Positions 55,235 to 63,352 of a DNA stretch of 64,000 bases are shown piece after piece. The translations under genes and the position numbers were made by a program. Positions within the stretch are counted from its first letter, which is position 1. The number at the start of each line of letters is the position of its first letter. The stretch is taken from NCBI RefSeq assembly GCF_029223865.1, contig NZ_CP119520.1, positions 4,340,001 through 4,404,000 on the forward strand. The letters are read 5' to 3'. The stretch comes from Telluria mixta (lineage in GTDB: Bacteria > Pseudomonadota > Gammaproteobacteria > Burkholderiales > Burkholderiaceae_D). Below the pieces are notes generated by a model, which was not told the DNA's origin, made no database searches, and worked only from the letters and a program-made list of their open reading frames with translations.

Positions 55235-57083
55235 CCGGCAGCTGCTCGTTGGCGCCGCCCGTGCTCTTCGCCACCAGTTCGATCAGCTTGACGCCGCCGA
55301 CGTCGACGCTCAGCGCCTGCGCCGGCTGGCCCCAGCGCAGGGCCTTGCTCTTCGCCAGCAGCTTGCCGTCGCCGTAGACGAGGAAGGTCACGCCGTGCGT
55401 GCGGTCCTGCGCGGAATCGTCGACGCCGACCTTGGTCTCCAGGCGGCGGTAGTCGTGGTTGCGCACTTCCAGGCGCGAGTTGGCCAGGATGCCGATGCCG
55501 GCGTCGTAGCGCTTGCCCGCGATCTGCAGCCACTGGCCGTAGGGCGTGCTGTCCGCGCGCGCGCCGCCGAAGCCGGCGTACATCGGACGTTCACCGCCGC
55601 CCTTGGTGCCGCTCCAGCCGAACGACGAACGGAACACGGTCGGATCCGCCGTCGGCTTCGTCACGCCGTCGACGGCCGGGTTCACGCTGCCCGGCTGCTC
55701 CGACAGGTACAGGCCGTCCGCCAGCGCGCGCGCGCCCTGGACGCGGAAGATGCGCGTCTCGCGCGGCGCGACCTTCACCTTGGTCTCGTTCGTGAACGAG
55801 GTTGCTTCCTTCGACCAGAGATCGGTCAGCGTGATCTTGCCGTCCTTGCGGAGCTTGAGGTGGTCGGCCGTGAGGTCGGCGTCGATGGCTGCGATGCCGC
55901 GGTTGAAGATGGCGACGGCCTTGTCGCCCGACGCGAGCGTCTTGACGAGGATTTGCACGTCGTCGGCGTCGTACGCGAGCACGGCCTGGTTGCCGGCGGG
56001 GTCCTGGTTCAGCGCGATGATGTCGGCGTTGCCGAAGATGTCCATCAGCGCCTGCGGCGTCGTGCGCAGGTCGGCGCCCGTAAACAGCGGCGAATTCAGC
56101 ATGGCCCACAGCGCGAAGTGCGACTTCGCCTCCGTGATGTGGTTCGCATCGAAATCGCCCGAACCGATGAACAGCATGTCCGGGTCGTTCCAGCTGCCCG
56201 GATGGCCGTACAGCTCGCGCCGCGCCGCGCTGTCGTAGTTGCTCAGCAGGCGGGGCCAGTTCGGACGGATGTCGTCGCTCGTGCGCGAGATGTTGCCGAA
56301 GTTTTTGCCCCACGCGCGCACGTCGGCGGAACCCCAGACGCACAGCGACAGCATGTAGTCGCCGTCCGGATTGTTGCGTTTCAGCGCCTCGTTGATCTGC
56401 GTGAATTCGGCCTGCACGGCCGGGATGTCCGAGCGGGCGACGGATTCCAGGTCCAGCACCGGCTTCAGCGCCCGATAGTCGCCCGTCTTGACTTTCGGGC
56501 TGTCCGCGCCGTACGCGCGCAGGCCGCAGCCGTCGACCTTGATGAAGTCGAAGCCCCAGTCGCGGAAGAACAGGGTGATGTCCTGGTCGATGTGGCCGTA
56601 CAGGCCCACTTCGCGTTCCAGCACGCTGCCCTTCGGCAGGTTGGGGTCGTCGCCGCCGTACGCCTGAGAACAGGTGTTGCGGCCCAGGTCCGAGTAGATG
56701 CCGGCCTTCAGGCCCATCGCGTGGATCTTGTCGGTGAACGGACGGAACCCGCCGTTCGCCGTGGACGGGAAGCGGTCGGGACGCGCGATCAGGCGGCCGT
56801 CCGGCTGGTTGCGGCGCAGCGCCCAGCCGTCGTCGATGTTGACGTAGCGGTAGCCTTTGGCCGCGAGTCCACTGTCCACGAGGCGCTGGGCCGCGCCGAG
56901 GATCTTCGCTTCGTCGATGTCGGTGCCGAACGCGTTCCAGCTGCTCCAGCCCATCGGCGGCGTGGCCGCGTGGCCGGCGGTATAGGCGCTCCACCGCGCC
57001 GTCGGGGCGAGGGGATCGGTGGCCGCGTGAGACAGGGTCGCCGCGAACAACAGGGGAATCAGGGCCAGGCGAGGCTTTTGCAT
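55197..57083 (-). CDS. Secreted GH27 alpha-galactosidase with NPCBM-like C-terminal domain
   Basis: A 628-residue protein. The signal peptide (RLALIPLLFAATLSHA) is followed by a GH27 barrel beginning TPPMGWSSWNAFGTDIDEAK. The nucleophile Asp is in FIKVDGCG, and the acid/base Asp is in SRTSDDIRPNW. After about residue 470 a beta-rich NPCBM-like domain follows (DSTPYGQWLQIAGKRYDAG, GVDDSAQDRTHGVTFLVYGD), which probably binds carbohydrate. It would remove terminal alpha-galactose from plant galactosides outside the cytoplasm. I chose ATG 57083 for the signal peptide. No transporter gene is adjacent. Confidence 0.93.
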   Translation of the reverse strand: MQKPRLALIPLLFAATLSHAATDPLAPTARWSAYTAGHAATPPMGWSSWNAFGTDIDEAKILGAAQRLVDSGLAAKGYRYVNIDDGWALRRNQPDGRLIARPDRFPSTANGGFRPFTDKIHAMGLKAGIYSDLGRNTCSQAYGGDDPNLPKGSVLEREVGLYGHIDQDITLFFRDWGFDFIKVDGCGLRAYGADSPKVKTGDYRALKPVLDLESVARSDIPAVQAEFTQINEALKRNNPDGDYMLSLCVWGSADVRAWGKNFGNISRTSDDIRPNWPRLLSNYDSAARRELYGHPGSWNDPDMLFIGSGDFDANHITEAKSHFALWAMLNSPLFTGADLRTTPQALMDIFGNADIIALNQDPAGNQAVLAYDADDVQILVKTLASGDKAVAIFNRGIAAIDADLTADHLKLRKDGKITLTDLWSKEATSFTNETKVKVAPRETRIFRVQGARALADGLYLSEQPGSVNPAVDGVTKPTADPTVFRSSFGWSGTKGGGERPMYAGFGGARADSTPYGQWLQIAGKRYDAGIGILANSRLEVRNHDYRRLETKVGVDDSAQDRTHGVTFLVYGDGKLLAKSKALRWGQPAQALSVDVGGVKLIELVAKSTGGANEQLPVTWGDAALTRAR

Positions 57084-57228
57084 CGGGATTTCCAGTATGA
57101 GGTGTGGACGTAATAGCAGATTATGCAAAGCGCGGGGCGGTTCGACAATTACTAAATATGCCATCCGCTATATCAAATTGAGCTGGCTTACGCCTATGTT
57201 AAAGTGACATCATTATTCCGGGTGCTCC

Positions 57229-58563
57229 ATGAATCTGTTCGAACATCTGGCCTTGCTGGCCGTCCTCGTGCTGGCCGCCGGTTTCCTGTCCCTGAGCGAA
57301 ATCGCGCTGGCCGCCGCACGCAAGATCAAGCTGAAACTGCTGGCCGAGGCCGGCGACGAGCGGGCGCGCAAGGTGATGGCGCTGCAGGCGCAATCGGCCG
57401 ACTTCTTCGCGGCGTCGCAGATCGGCCTGAACGCGATCGCCATCCTGGGCGGCATCCTCGGGGAGGGCGCGCTGCGGCCGTTTTTCCTGGAGTGGCTGGC
57501 GCTCTTCTACGACGGGCCGGGCCGCGACAACCTCGCGTTCGCGCTGTCGTTCGTGTTCGTCACCACGCTGTTCGTGCTGTTCGCCGACCTGATGCCCAAG
57601 CGCCTCGCGATGATCGCGCCGGAGAGCACGGCGATGGCCGTCGTGCGGCCGGTGCTGGTCGTCATCCGCGTGTTCAAGCCGCTGGCCTGGGCGCTGAACA
57701 GGGTGGCGAACATGCTGTTCCGCGTGTTCGGCGTCGACACGACGCGCGAGGACCGCATCACCTTCGACGAGATCTCGGCCGTCGTGGAAGCGGGCGCGCA
57801 GGCCGGCGTGCTGCAGAAGCAGGAGCAGCACTTCATCGAGAACGTGTTCGAGCTGGAATCGCGCGCCGTCACGTCGACGATGACCACGCGGGAAAACGTC
57901 GTGTTCTTCACGCTGAACGAATCCGAGGACAGCATCCGCCAGAAGATCGCCACGCACGCGCTGTCGAAATTCCCCGTGTGCGACGGCGTGATCGACAAGG
58001 TGATCGGCTACGTGGACACGCGCGACATCCTCGTGCAGCTGCTGAACCGGCAGTCCCGGTTCCAGCTGAACGAATCGAGCATCCGCACGGTCCTGATCAT
58101 TCCCGATGCGCTGACCCTGTCCGAGCTGCTCGATCGCTTCCGCGCCACGAAGGAGACGTTCGCCGTCGTCATCAACGAGTACGCGTTCGTCGTCGGCGTC
58201 GTCACGCTCAGCGACATCATGGTGACCGTCATGGGCAAATGGGGCACGCCGCTGGAAGCGGACCAGCAGGCCATGCAGCGCGAGGACGGCTCATGGCTGA
58301 TCGACGGCAGCACGCCGGTGGCGGACATGAAGCGCGTGCTGGAACTGGACGCGCTGCCCGAGGAAGACCACTACGAGACGGCGGCGGGCTTCATGATGTA
58401 CATGCTGCGCAAGGTGCCCAAGCCGACGGACAGCGTCGAATACGAGGGCATGCGCTTCGAAGTGCTCGACGTCGACCACTACCGCATCGACCAGCTGCTC
58501 GTGAAGCGCATCGGCGCGCGCGGCGCGCAGTCCGCGGCGCAGGCCGATACGCTGGAAGGCTAG
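57229..58563 (+). CDS. CNNM/CorC-type (HlyC/CorC family) membrane protein
   Basis: A 444-residue protein. The N-terminal DUF21 membrane domain (LALLAVLVLAAGFLSLSEIA) is followed by two CBS domains (TMTTRENVVFFTLNESED, IGYVDTRDILVQLL) and a C-terminal CorC_HlyC domain (YETAAGFMMYMLRKVPKP). Relatives such as CorB/C and YtfL-like proteins are linked to Mg2+/Co2+ transport or efflux. It stands alone, 146 bp from the divergent alpha-galactosidase gene. Confidence 0.9.
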   Translation: MNLFEHLALLAVLVLAAGFLSLSEIALAAARKIKLKLLAEAGDERARKVMALQAQSADFFAASQIGLNAIAILGGILGEGALRPFFLEWLALFYDGPGRDNLAFALSFVFVTTLFVLFADLMPKRLAMIAPESTAMAVVRPVLVVIRVFKPLAWALNRVANMLFRVFGVDTTREDRITFDEISAVVEAGAQAGVLQKQEQHFIENVFELESRAVTSTMTTRENVVFFTLNESEDSIRQKIATHALSKFPVCDGVIDKVIGYVDTRDILVQLLNRQSRFQLNESSIRTVLIIPDALTLSELLDRFRATKETFAVVINEYAFVVGVVTLSDIMVTVMGKWGTPLEADQQAMQREDGSWLIDGSTPVADMKRVLELDALPEEDHYETAAGFMMYMLRKVPKPTDSVEYEGMRFEVLDVDHYRIDQLLVKRIGARGAQSAAQADTLEG

Positions 58564-58608
58564 GCCAGCACCAGCACCCCTCCGGTACTGCCTTTTTCCT
58601 TGAATTCC

Positions 58609-58633
58609 GTAGGAAAAACTTTTTTTATTCGTC
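58609..58633 (+). promoter_or_regulatory. ECF sigma promoter before the sigma gene
   Basis: GTAGGAA (58609-58615), eleven bases, then ATTCGTC (58627-58633). The same two blocks with the same spacing precede the receptor gene at 60208-60232. This is the form of a FecI-type ECF promoter (AGGAA -35, CGTC -10), so the sigma factor probably activates its own gene. Confidence 0.75.
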
Positions 58634-58663
58634 ATACTGGTAGACGCAACCAGTGAGCGAGCT

Positions 58664-59236
58664 ATGGATGACGATGTCGTCGAGTGGGTCATGTCGAATT
58701 TCCTGCCTTTCGAAGCCGAGCTTCGCAAGATGCTGGCCCGCGTCTGCAGCGGCCCGGCCGAGGTCGACGACGTGATCCAGGAGACCTATTACAAGGTGCT
58801 TCAGCTGGACAGCGTGGATCACGTGCGCGGGGCCAGGGGCTTCCTGGTGCGCACGGCAAAGAACATCGTCATCGACCGGATGCGACGCGATGCGATCGTC
58901 AGCATCGAGTCGGTCGCCAACCTGGAAGAGTTCGAATTTCCGGACACGGCGCCCACGCCGGAACGCGTCGCGCTCGCGCGCGCCGAGCTGCGCTGGGTGT
59001 TCGGTCTCATCGCCAATCTCCCGGACCGTTGCAAGCAGGTGTTCATGTCGCGCCGCATCTACGGCCTGTCGCAGACCGAGACGGCGGCAGCGCTGGCGAT
59101 CTCGGAAGGCATCGTCGAGAAGGAGGTGATGCGGGGCATGGGGCTCATCTCGGAGATGATCGCCCGGGTCGGCGTCCACGACGCGCCGCGCGCCAAAGCC
59201 AGGCCCCCGGCAAGGAAACGCCATGTCAACGATTGA
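58664..59236 (+). CDS. FecI-type ECF sigma-70 factor
   Basis: A 190-residue sigma factor with region 2 (ARVCSGPAEVDDVIQETYYK, then GFLVRTAKNIVIDRMRR) and region 4 (LPDRCKQVFMSRRIYGLSQT, helix-turn-helix). Regions 3 and 1 are absent, as in ECF factors. It overlaps the fecR-like gene by 14 bases. With that anti-sigma factor and the STN receptor downstream it forms a surface-signalling set that responds to the receptor's ligand. Confidence 0.92.
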   Translation: MDDDVVEWVMSNFLPFEAELRKMLARVCSGPAEVDDVIQETYYKVLQLDSVDHVRGARGFLVRTAKNIVIDRMRRDAIVSIESVANLEEFEFPDTAPTPERVALARAELRWVFGLIANLPDRCKQVFMSRRIYGLSQTETAAALAISEGIVEKEVMRGMGLISEMIARVGVHDAPRAKARPPARKRHVND

Positions 59237-60188
59237 CCGGCAAGCCATGGACTGGGTCGTGCGCCAGTCCGATCGCGTGCTGGACGAGGCGCAGCGCCGT
59301 GAATTCGACGCCTGGTTCGAAGCGGATATCCGCCACCAGGGCGCGTATCTGCGCGCGGTCGCGATCAACCGGGCGCTCAACCAGGCGACCGTGCAGGAAT
59401 CGCTGCGCCCGAAACGCGAACGGCTGGAAGCGGAATGGGCCGGCGCGTCCTGGCGGCGCACGGGGTCCCGGCGGGCCTTCCTGGCGGCCGGCGGCATGGC
59501 GACCGGAGTCGCCGTGTTCGCGCTGACCCGCCTGTTTGCCGCCGACAAGACCGTGCTCACCACGGCCAAGGGCGAGTTCCGCAAGGTGCCGCTGGCGGAC
59601 AAGTCGGTCGCGGACATCAACAGCGGCAGCCTGCTCGAAGTGAGGATGACGCCGCAACAACGCCAGGTGACGCTGAAGAAGGGCGAGGTGTGGCTGGAAG
59701 TCGCCAAGGACAGGACCAAACCGTTCATCGTCGAGGCGGGGCAGGTGCGCGTGCGCGCGGTCGGCACGGCATTCGGCGTGCGCCGTTTCGGCAATGGCGC
59801 CGAAGTGCTCGTGACGGAAGGGACGGTCGAGGTATGGAGCAACGACGGCAGCGCGCGCAAGCGGCTGGTGACGGCGGGCGAGCGCAGCTTCGTGCCGGAC
59901 CAGGCGGAGAATATCGCCGTCGCCCGGCAGCCGGTGGAAGTGCAGAGAAAGCTCGCGTGGCGGGAGGGCAAACTGATATTCGATAATCAAACGCTCAGCG
60001 AAGCGGTGGCCGATTTCAACCGCTATAGCGAGAAGAAGATCGTCATCGCCGACCCCGCGCTCGGGCGGCGGAAACTGGTCGGACAATACCAGATCGATGC
60101 GCCCGAACTGTTCGCGCAGGACGTCGGCGCGTACCTGGCGATCCCCGTCACTGTCACGGCGGAGACGATCGTGCTCGGCCGCGGCTGA
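59223..60188 (+). CDS. FecR-type anti-sigma / signal-transducing membrane protein
   Basis: A 321-residue protein. The cytoplasmic DUF4880 part (MDWVVRQSDRVLDEAQRREF) is followed by one membrane segment (RAFLAAGGMATGVAVFALTR, about residues 82-101), the FecR domain (TAKGEFRKVPLADKSVADIN) and a C-terminal DUF4974-like part (AWREGKLIFDNQTLSEAVAD). It carries the periplasmic signal from the receptor to the ECF sigma factor. ATG 59223 lies inside the end of the sigma gene. Confidence 0.93.
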   Translation: MSTIDRQAMDWVVRQSDRVLDEAQRREFDAWFEADIRHQGAYLRAVAINRALNQATVQESLRPKRERLEAEWAGASWRRTGSRRAFLAAGGMATGVAVFALTRLFAADKTVLTTAKGEFRKVPLADKSVADINSGSLLEVRMTPQQRQVTLKKGEVWLEVAKDRTKPFIVEAGQVRVRAVGTAFGVRRFGNGAEVLVTEGTVEVWSNDGSARKRLVTAGERSFVPDQAENIAVARQPVEVQRKLAWREGKLIFDNQTLSEAVADFNRYSEKKIVIADPALGRRKLVGQYQIDAPELFAQDVGAYLAIPVTVTAETIVLGRG

Positions 60189-60207
60189 AAAAATGTTCGC
60201 AAGACCC

Positions 60208-60245
60208 GTAGGAAGTCGTCGCATCATTCGTCGTTATCGATAACG
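60208..60245 (+). promoter_or_regulatory. ECF sigma promoter before the STN receptor gene, with palindrome
   Basis: GTAGGAA (60208-60214), eleven bases, ATTCGTC (60226-60232) repeat the promoter seen before the sigma gene. CGTTATCGATAACG, a perfect 14-bp palindrome (60232-60245), overlaps the -10 end by one base and could bind a further regulator. The receptor ATG is at 60296. Confidence 0.75.
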
Positions 60246-60295
60246 GAGGAGATTACTCCGGATAAGAACAGGTTGGTTTGGGAGGAGACAGCGTG

Positions 60296-63277
60296 ATGTA
60301 CCCGGATCTGTGCGGAAGGACGGCTGCCGTCGTACTGAGCATGAGCATTGCGGCGCTGCCGCAAGTGGTTCATGCCCAGGAGGCGCGCAAGCCGTTCGAC
60401 ATCGCGGCGGGGCCCGCCTTGAATTCGGTCGTCGAATTCGCCAGGCAGGCCGGCATCAACGTGCTGGCGTCCGGCGAGGTCCTCGCCGGGATCGACACGC
60501 CGGCGGTGCGCGGGACGTTCACCGTCACCGAAGCATTGGACAAGCTGCTGTCCCGAACCGGCCTGACGAGTCGTGTGAACGCGAGCGGGGCCATTTTCAT
60601 CCTGGGCCCCGACCGCACATCCAAAGGGGACAAGACAGTGACGGGACATATTCCAATGCAACGGCGCGCGACCTGCTGCGCCGTGATGCTGGCGCTCGGC
60701 GGCGCGAGCGCCGCGTATGCGCAAACGGCGCCCGATGGCGTCGCGGCGCCGGACGGCGCCATGAAGCAGGAGGAGACGGCGACCGTCGTCGTGACCGGCA
60801 TGCGCGCGAGCCTGCAGAGCGCGCGCAACCGCAAGCGCGACAACGATGCGATCTCCGATTCCATCGTCGCCGACGATATCGGCAAGCTGCCCGACCAGAA
60901 CATCGCGGAAGCCGCCCAGCGCATTCCCGGCATCCAGGTGGGGCGCAGCAAGGGCGAGGGCGCCAACATCCAGATCCGCGGCCTGGGCCAGAACAAGGTC
61001 GTCCTGAACGGGCTGGAAATGTTCGGCGCCGGCGAATACAACGGCCGCAGCTTCGATCTCGAAGACCTGCCGGCCGACGTCCTCGCGGGCATCGACGTCA
61101 ACAAGAGCTCGTCGGCCAATGAAATCGAGGGTGGACTGGGCGGCTACGTGAACATCCGTACCCGCCAGCCGTTCGACTTCAAGGGAAGGGCGGCGACCGT
61201 GTCCGCCAAGGCCACGAATTACAGGATGGCCGGCGGCGCCGGGGACAAGACCAGGGGACAGGCATCGGTGCTGTTCAGCGACCGCTGGAAGACGGGCGTG
61301 GGCGACATGGGACTGCTGCTCAATGCCGCGCACACGGAAAGCGTCTTCGGCCTGGCCGAAAACCAGGTGGAACGGACGGAGATGATCCCTGACTATGCCG
61401 GCTCGGGCAAGGGCGTCACGGTGCCGATCGGCCGGTTCACCGGTAACGCCCATCACGGCGACCGCAACCGCGACACCTTGATCGCGTCCTACCAATGGCG
61501 AGTCAGTCCCGGCCTGAGCTTCTTCGCCAACTACATCGGCATCGATTATCTGCTGCGTAACAACTTCCAGACCGCGCGCTTCTACCACGGCACGCCGACC
61601 TCGGCGTATACCACCTGGGGCGACACCAACAGCGACGGCAGCGACAACCTGAAGTCCGGCACGTTCACCAACAACTCGCTGACCGACACGTCGGTCATCG
61701 GCGACGAACACCGCAAGTCCCAGCTGTTCGATGTCGGCGGCAGATGGAGCAACGGCGGGCCGCTGACCGTCAATGCACGCCTCGCCCACAACGAGACCGC
61801 GGTCGTGAACACGTTGTTCGAATGGGGCATCAGCGCCAAGGTGCCGACCATGACGATGACGATGAACGATGGCGCGCCGACCGGCCTGTCGGTTTCCGGC
61901 ATCGACCTGAACAACCTCGCCAACTACCACCCGAACTACCTGCTCGCCATCCACCTGGACGGCAAGCAGAGGAATACCGCGGCGACGTTCGACGCGAACT
62001 ACAAGTTCGACGGCGGCATCCTCAGTTCGATCGACTTCGGCCTGCGCGCGAACGACTACACGCGCCATTCTTTCGGCTTCGTCAACTTCTATTGCATCGA
62101 CGGCTGCAACAGCAGCAGGACGCTGGCGACGGTCGATCCCGCCCTGCTGCACCAGGTACCGGCACGCGAATCGGTGAACGTGGGCCCCTATTGGACGTAC
62201 ACGACGGCGGCGGTACGGGGCCAGAGCGCGCTGCGGACCCTGTACGGACTGCCCGCAAGCGAACAAAATACCCAGGACCAGGACCAGCTCAATCGCGAAA
62301 AGACGCTGGCGTTCTATTTGAAGGCCAATCTCGAGTTCGCGATCGCGGGCAAGCCTGTGACGGGCAATCTCGGCCTGCGCGCCATCGAAACGAAGCTGCA
62401 CGGCGAATCCTATGGGGCGAATGCCGCAGGTACGCTGGAACTGCAATCCCGGGATTCGAAACGCCACGACATGCTGCCCTCGTTCAACGGCAACATCGCC
62501 CTCAGCGACGACCTGAACCTGCGCCTGGGCGCGTCCAAGACCCTGGCGCCGGTCAACTTCGGCTTCATGGCCGCCGCGACGACGATCACCAACCAGGTCC
62601 AGCACGACGCCCGCGCGGGCAATCCCGACCTGCAGCCGTTCACGTCCAGGAATCTCGACGTGTCGCTGGAACACTACTTCGGCCGCAACGGTATGGCCTT
62701 CCTGGGCGCTTTCCACAAGAAGGTGGACGGCTTCATCCAGACGGTGGCCGAACAGCGCGTGATCAACGGCGAGACGTACAACGTGTCGACGTTCAAGTCG
62801 TCGGGCACGTCGAAGATCCAGGGTGTCGAAGCCGGTTTCCAGCAATTCTTCGACATGCTGCCCGCGCCGTTCAACGGCCTGGGGCTGCAGGCGAACTACA
62901 CGTATGTGGATTCGAAGGCTGCGTCCGCTCTCGCCGGCAAGACCGTGCCGCTGGAAGGCTTGTCGAAGAACAGCTACAACCTGATCGGCATGTATGAGAA
63001 GGGCAGGTTCAAGGCGCGGCTCGCGTACAACTGGCGCGACGGCTTCGTCGTGTCGACCAGCTCATCGGGCGCCCAGGGCGTGCCGATCTACGCCAAGGAA
63101 CTCGGGACGCTGGATTTCTCGATCGGCTATGACGTCACCAGGCAGCTGTCGATCGTCGTGGACGGCGTGAACATCCTCGGCGCGGCAACGGAGACGTATT
63201 ACGGCAATTCGCACAGCCAGGCCAACTACCAGCCCCTGAACAAGCGATACGGCATCCAGGCCCGCTATTCGTTCTGA
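60296..63277 (+). CDS. TonB-dependent receptor with N-terminal STN domain and internal second signal-like segment
   Basis: The protein has 993 residues. The first signal peptide (TAAVVLSMSIAALPQVVHAQ) is followed by an STN transducer domain (about 34-108: KPFDIAAGPALNSVVEFARQ, EALDKLLSRTGLTSRVNA). At residues 121-144 an unexpected second export-like signal, MQRRATCCAVMLALGGASAA then YAQ, comes before a TonB-box-like VVVTG and a TIGR01782-type plug (GMRASLQSARNRKRD). It ends GIQARYSF. GTG 60638 (residue 115), behind AAGGGGA, could start a separate receptor lacking STN. The gene belongs with the upstream sigma/anti-sigma pair. The ligand is unknown. Confidence 0.9.
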   Translation: MYPDLCGRTAAVVLSMSIAALPQVVHAQEARKPFDIAAGPALNSVVEFARQAGINVLASGEVLAGIDTPAVRGTFTVTEALDKLLSRTGLTSRVNASGAIFILGPDRTSKGDKTVTGHIPMQRRATCCAVMLALGGASAAYAQTAPDGVAAPDGAMKQEETATVVVTGMRASLQSARNRKRDNDAISDSIVADDIGKLPDQNIAEAAQRIPGIQVGRSKGEGANIQIRGLGQNKVVLNGLEMFGAGEYNGRSFDLEDLPADVLAGIDVNKSSSANEIEGGLGGYVNIRTRQPFDFKGRAATVSAKATNYRMAGGAGDKTRGQASVLFSDRWKTGVGDMGLLLNAAHTESVFGLAENQVERTEMIPDYAGSGKGVTVPIGRFTGNAHHGDRNRDTLIASYQWRVSPGLSFFANYIGIDYLLRNNFQTARFYHGTPTSAYTTWGDTNSDGSDNLKSGTFTNNSLTDTSVIGDEHRKSQLFDVGGRWSNGGPLTVNARLAHNETAVVNTLFEWGISAKVPTMTMTMNDGAPTGLSVSGIDLNNLANYHPNYLLAIHLDGKQRNTAATFDANYKFDGGILSSIDFGLRANDYTRHSFGFVNFYCIDGCNSSRTLATVDPALLHQVPARESVNVGPYWTYTTAAVRGQSALRTLYGLPASEQNTQDQDQLNREKTLAFYLKANLEFAIAGKPVTGNLGLRAIETKLHGESYGANAAGTLELQSRDSKRHDMLPSFNGNIALSDDLNLRLGASKTLAPVNFGFMAAATTITNQVQHDARAGNPDLQPFTSRNLDVSLEHYFGRNGMAFLGAFHKKVDGFIQTVAEQRVINGETYNVSTFKSSGTSKIQGVEAGFQQFFDMLPAPFNGLGLQANYTYVDSKAASALAGKTVPLEGLSKNSYNLIGMYEKGRFKARLAYNWRDGFVVSTSSSGAQGVPIYAKELGTLDFSIGYDVTRQLSIVVDGVNILGAATETYYGNSHSQANYQPLNKRYGIQARYSF

Positions 63278-63303
63278 CAGGCTTTCGTTCTCCTCGGAAG
63301 TTC

Positions 63304-63342
63304 GGCACGCCATGTCGCTCCCGGCCGGCGTGCCTTTTTTTT
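63304..63342 (+). terminator. Rho-independent terminator of the STN receptor gene
   Basis: GGCACGCC (63304-63311) and GGCGTGCC (63327-63334) pair perfectly, followed by eight T (63335-63342). It lies 26 bp after the receptor stop and ends 10 bp before the next start, so the following gene must have a promoter within or just upstream of this hairpin, or be read through. Confidence 0.88.
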
Positions 63343-63352
63343 ACGGTGGATC

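Noticed and set aside
60224..62845. Open frame of 873 codons antisense to the STN receptor
   Set aside because: A GC-bias shadow of the receptor gene, with no recognisable family and no ribosome-binding site.
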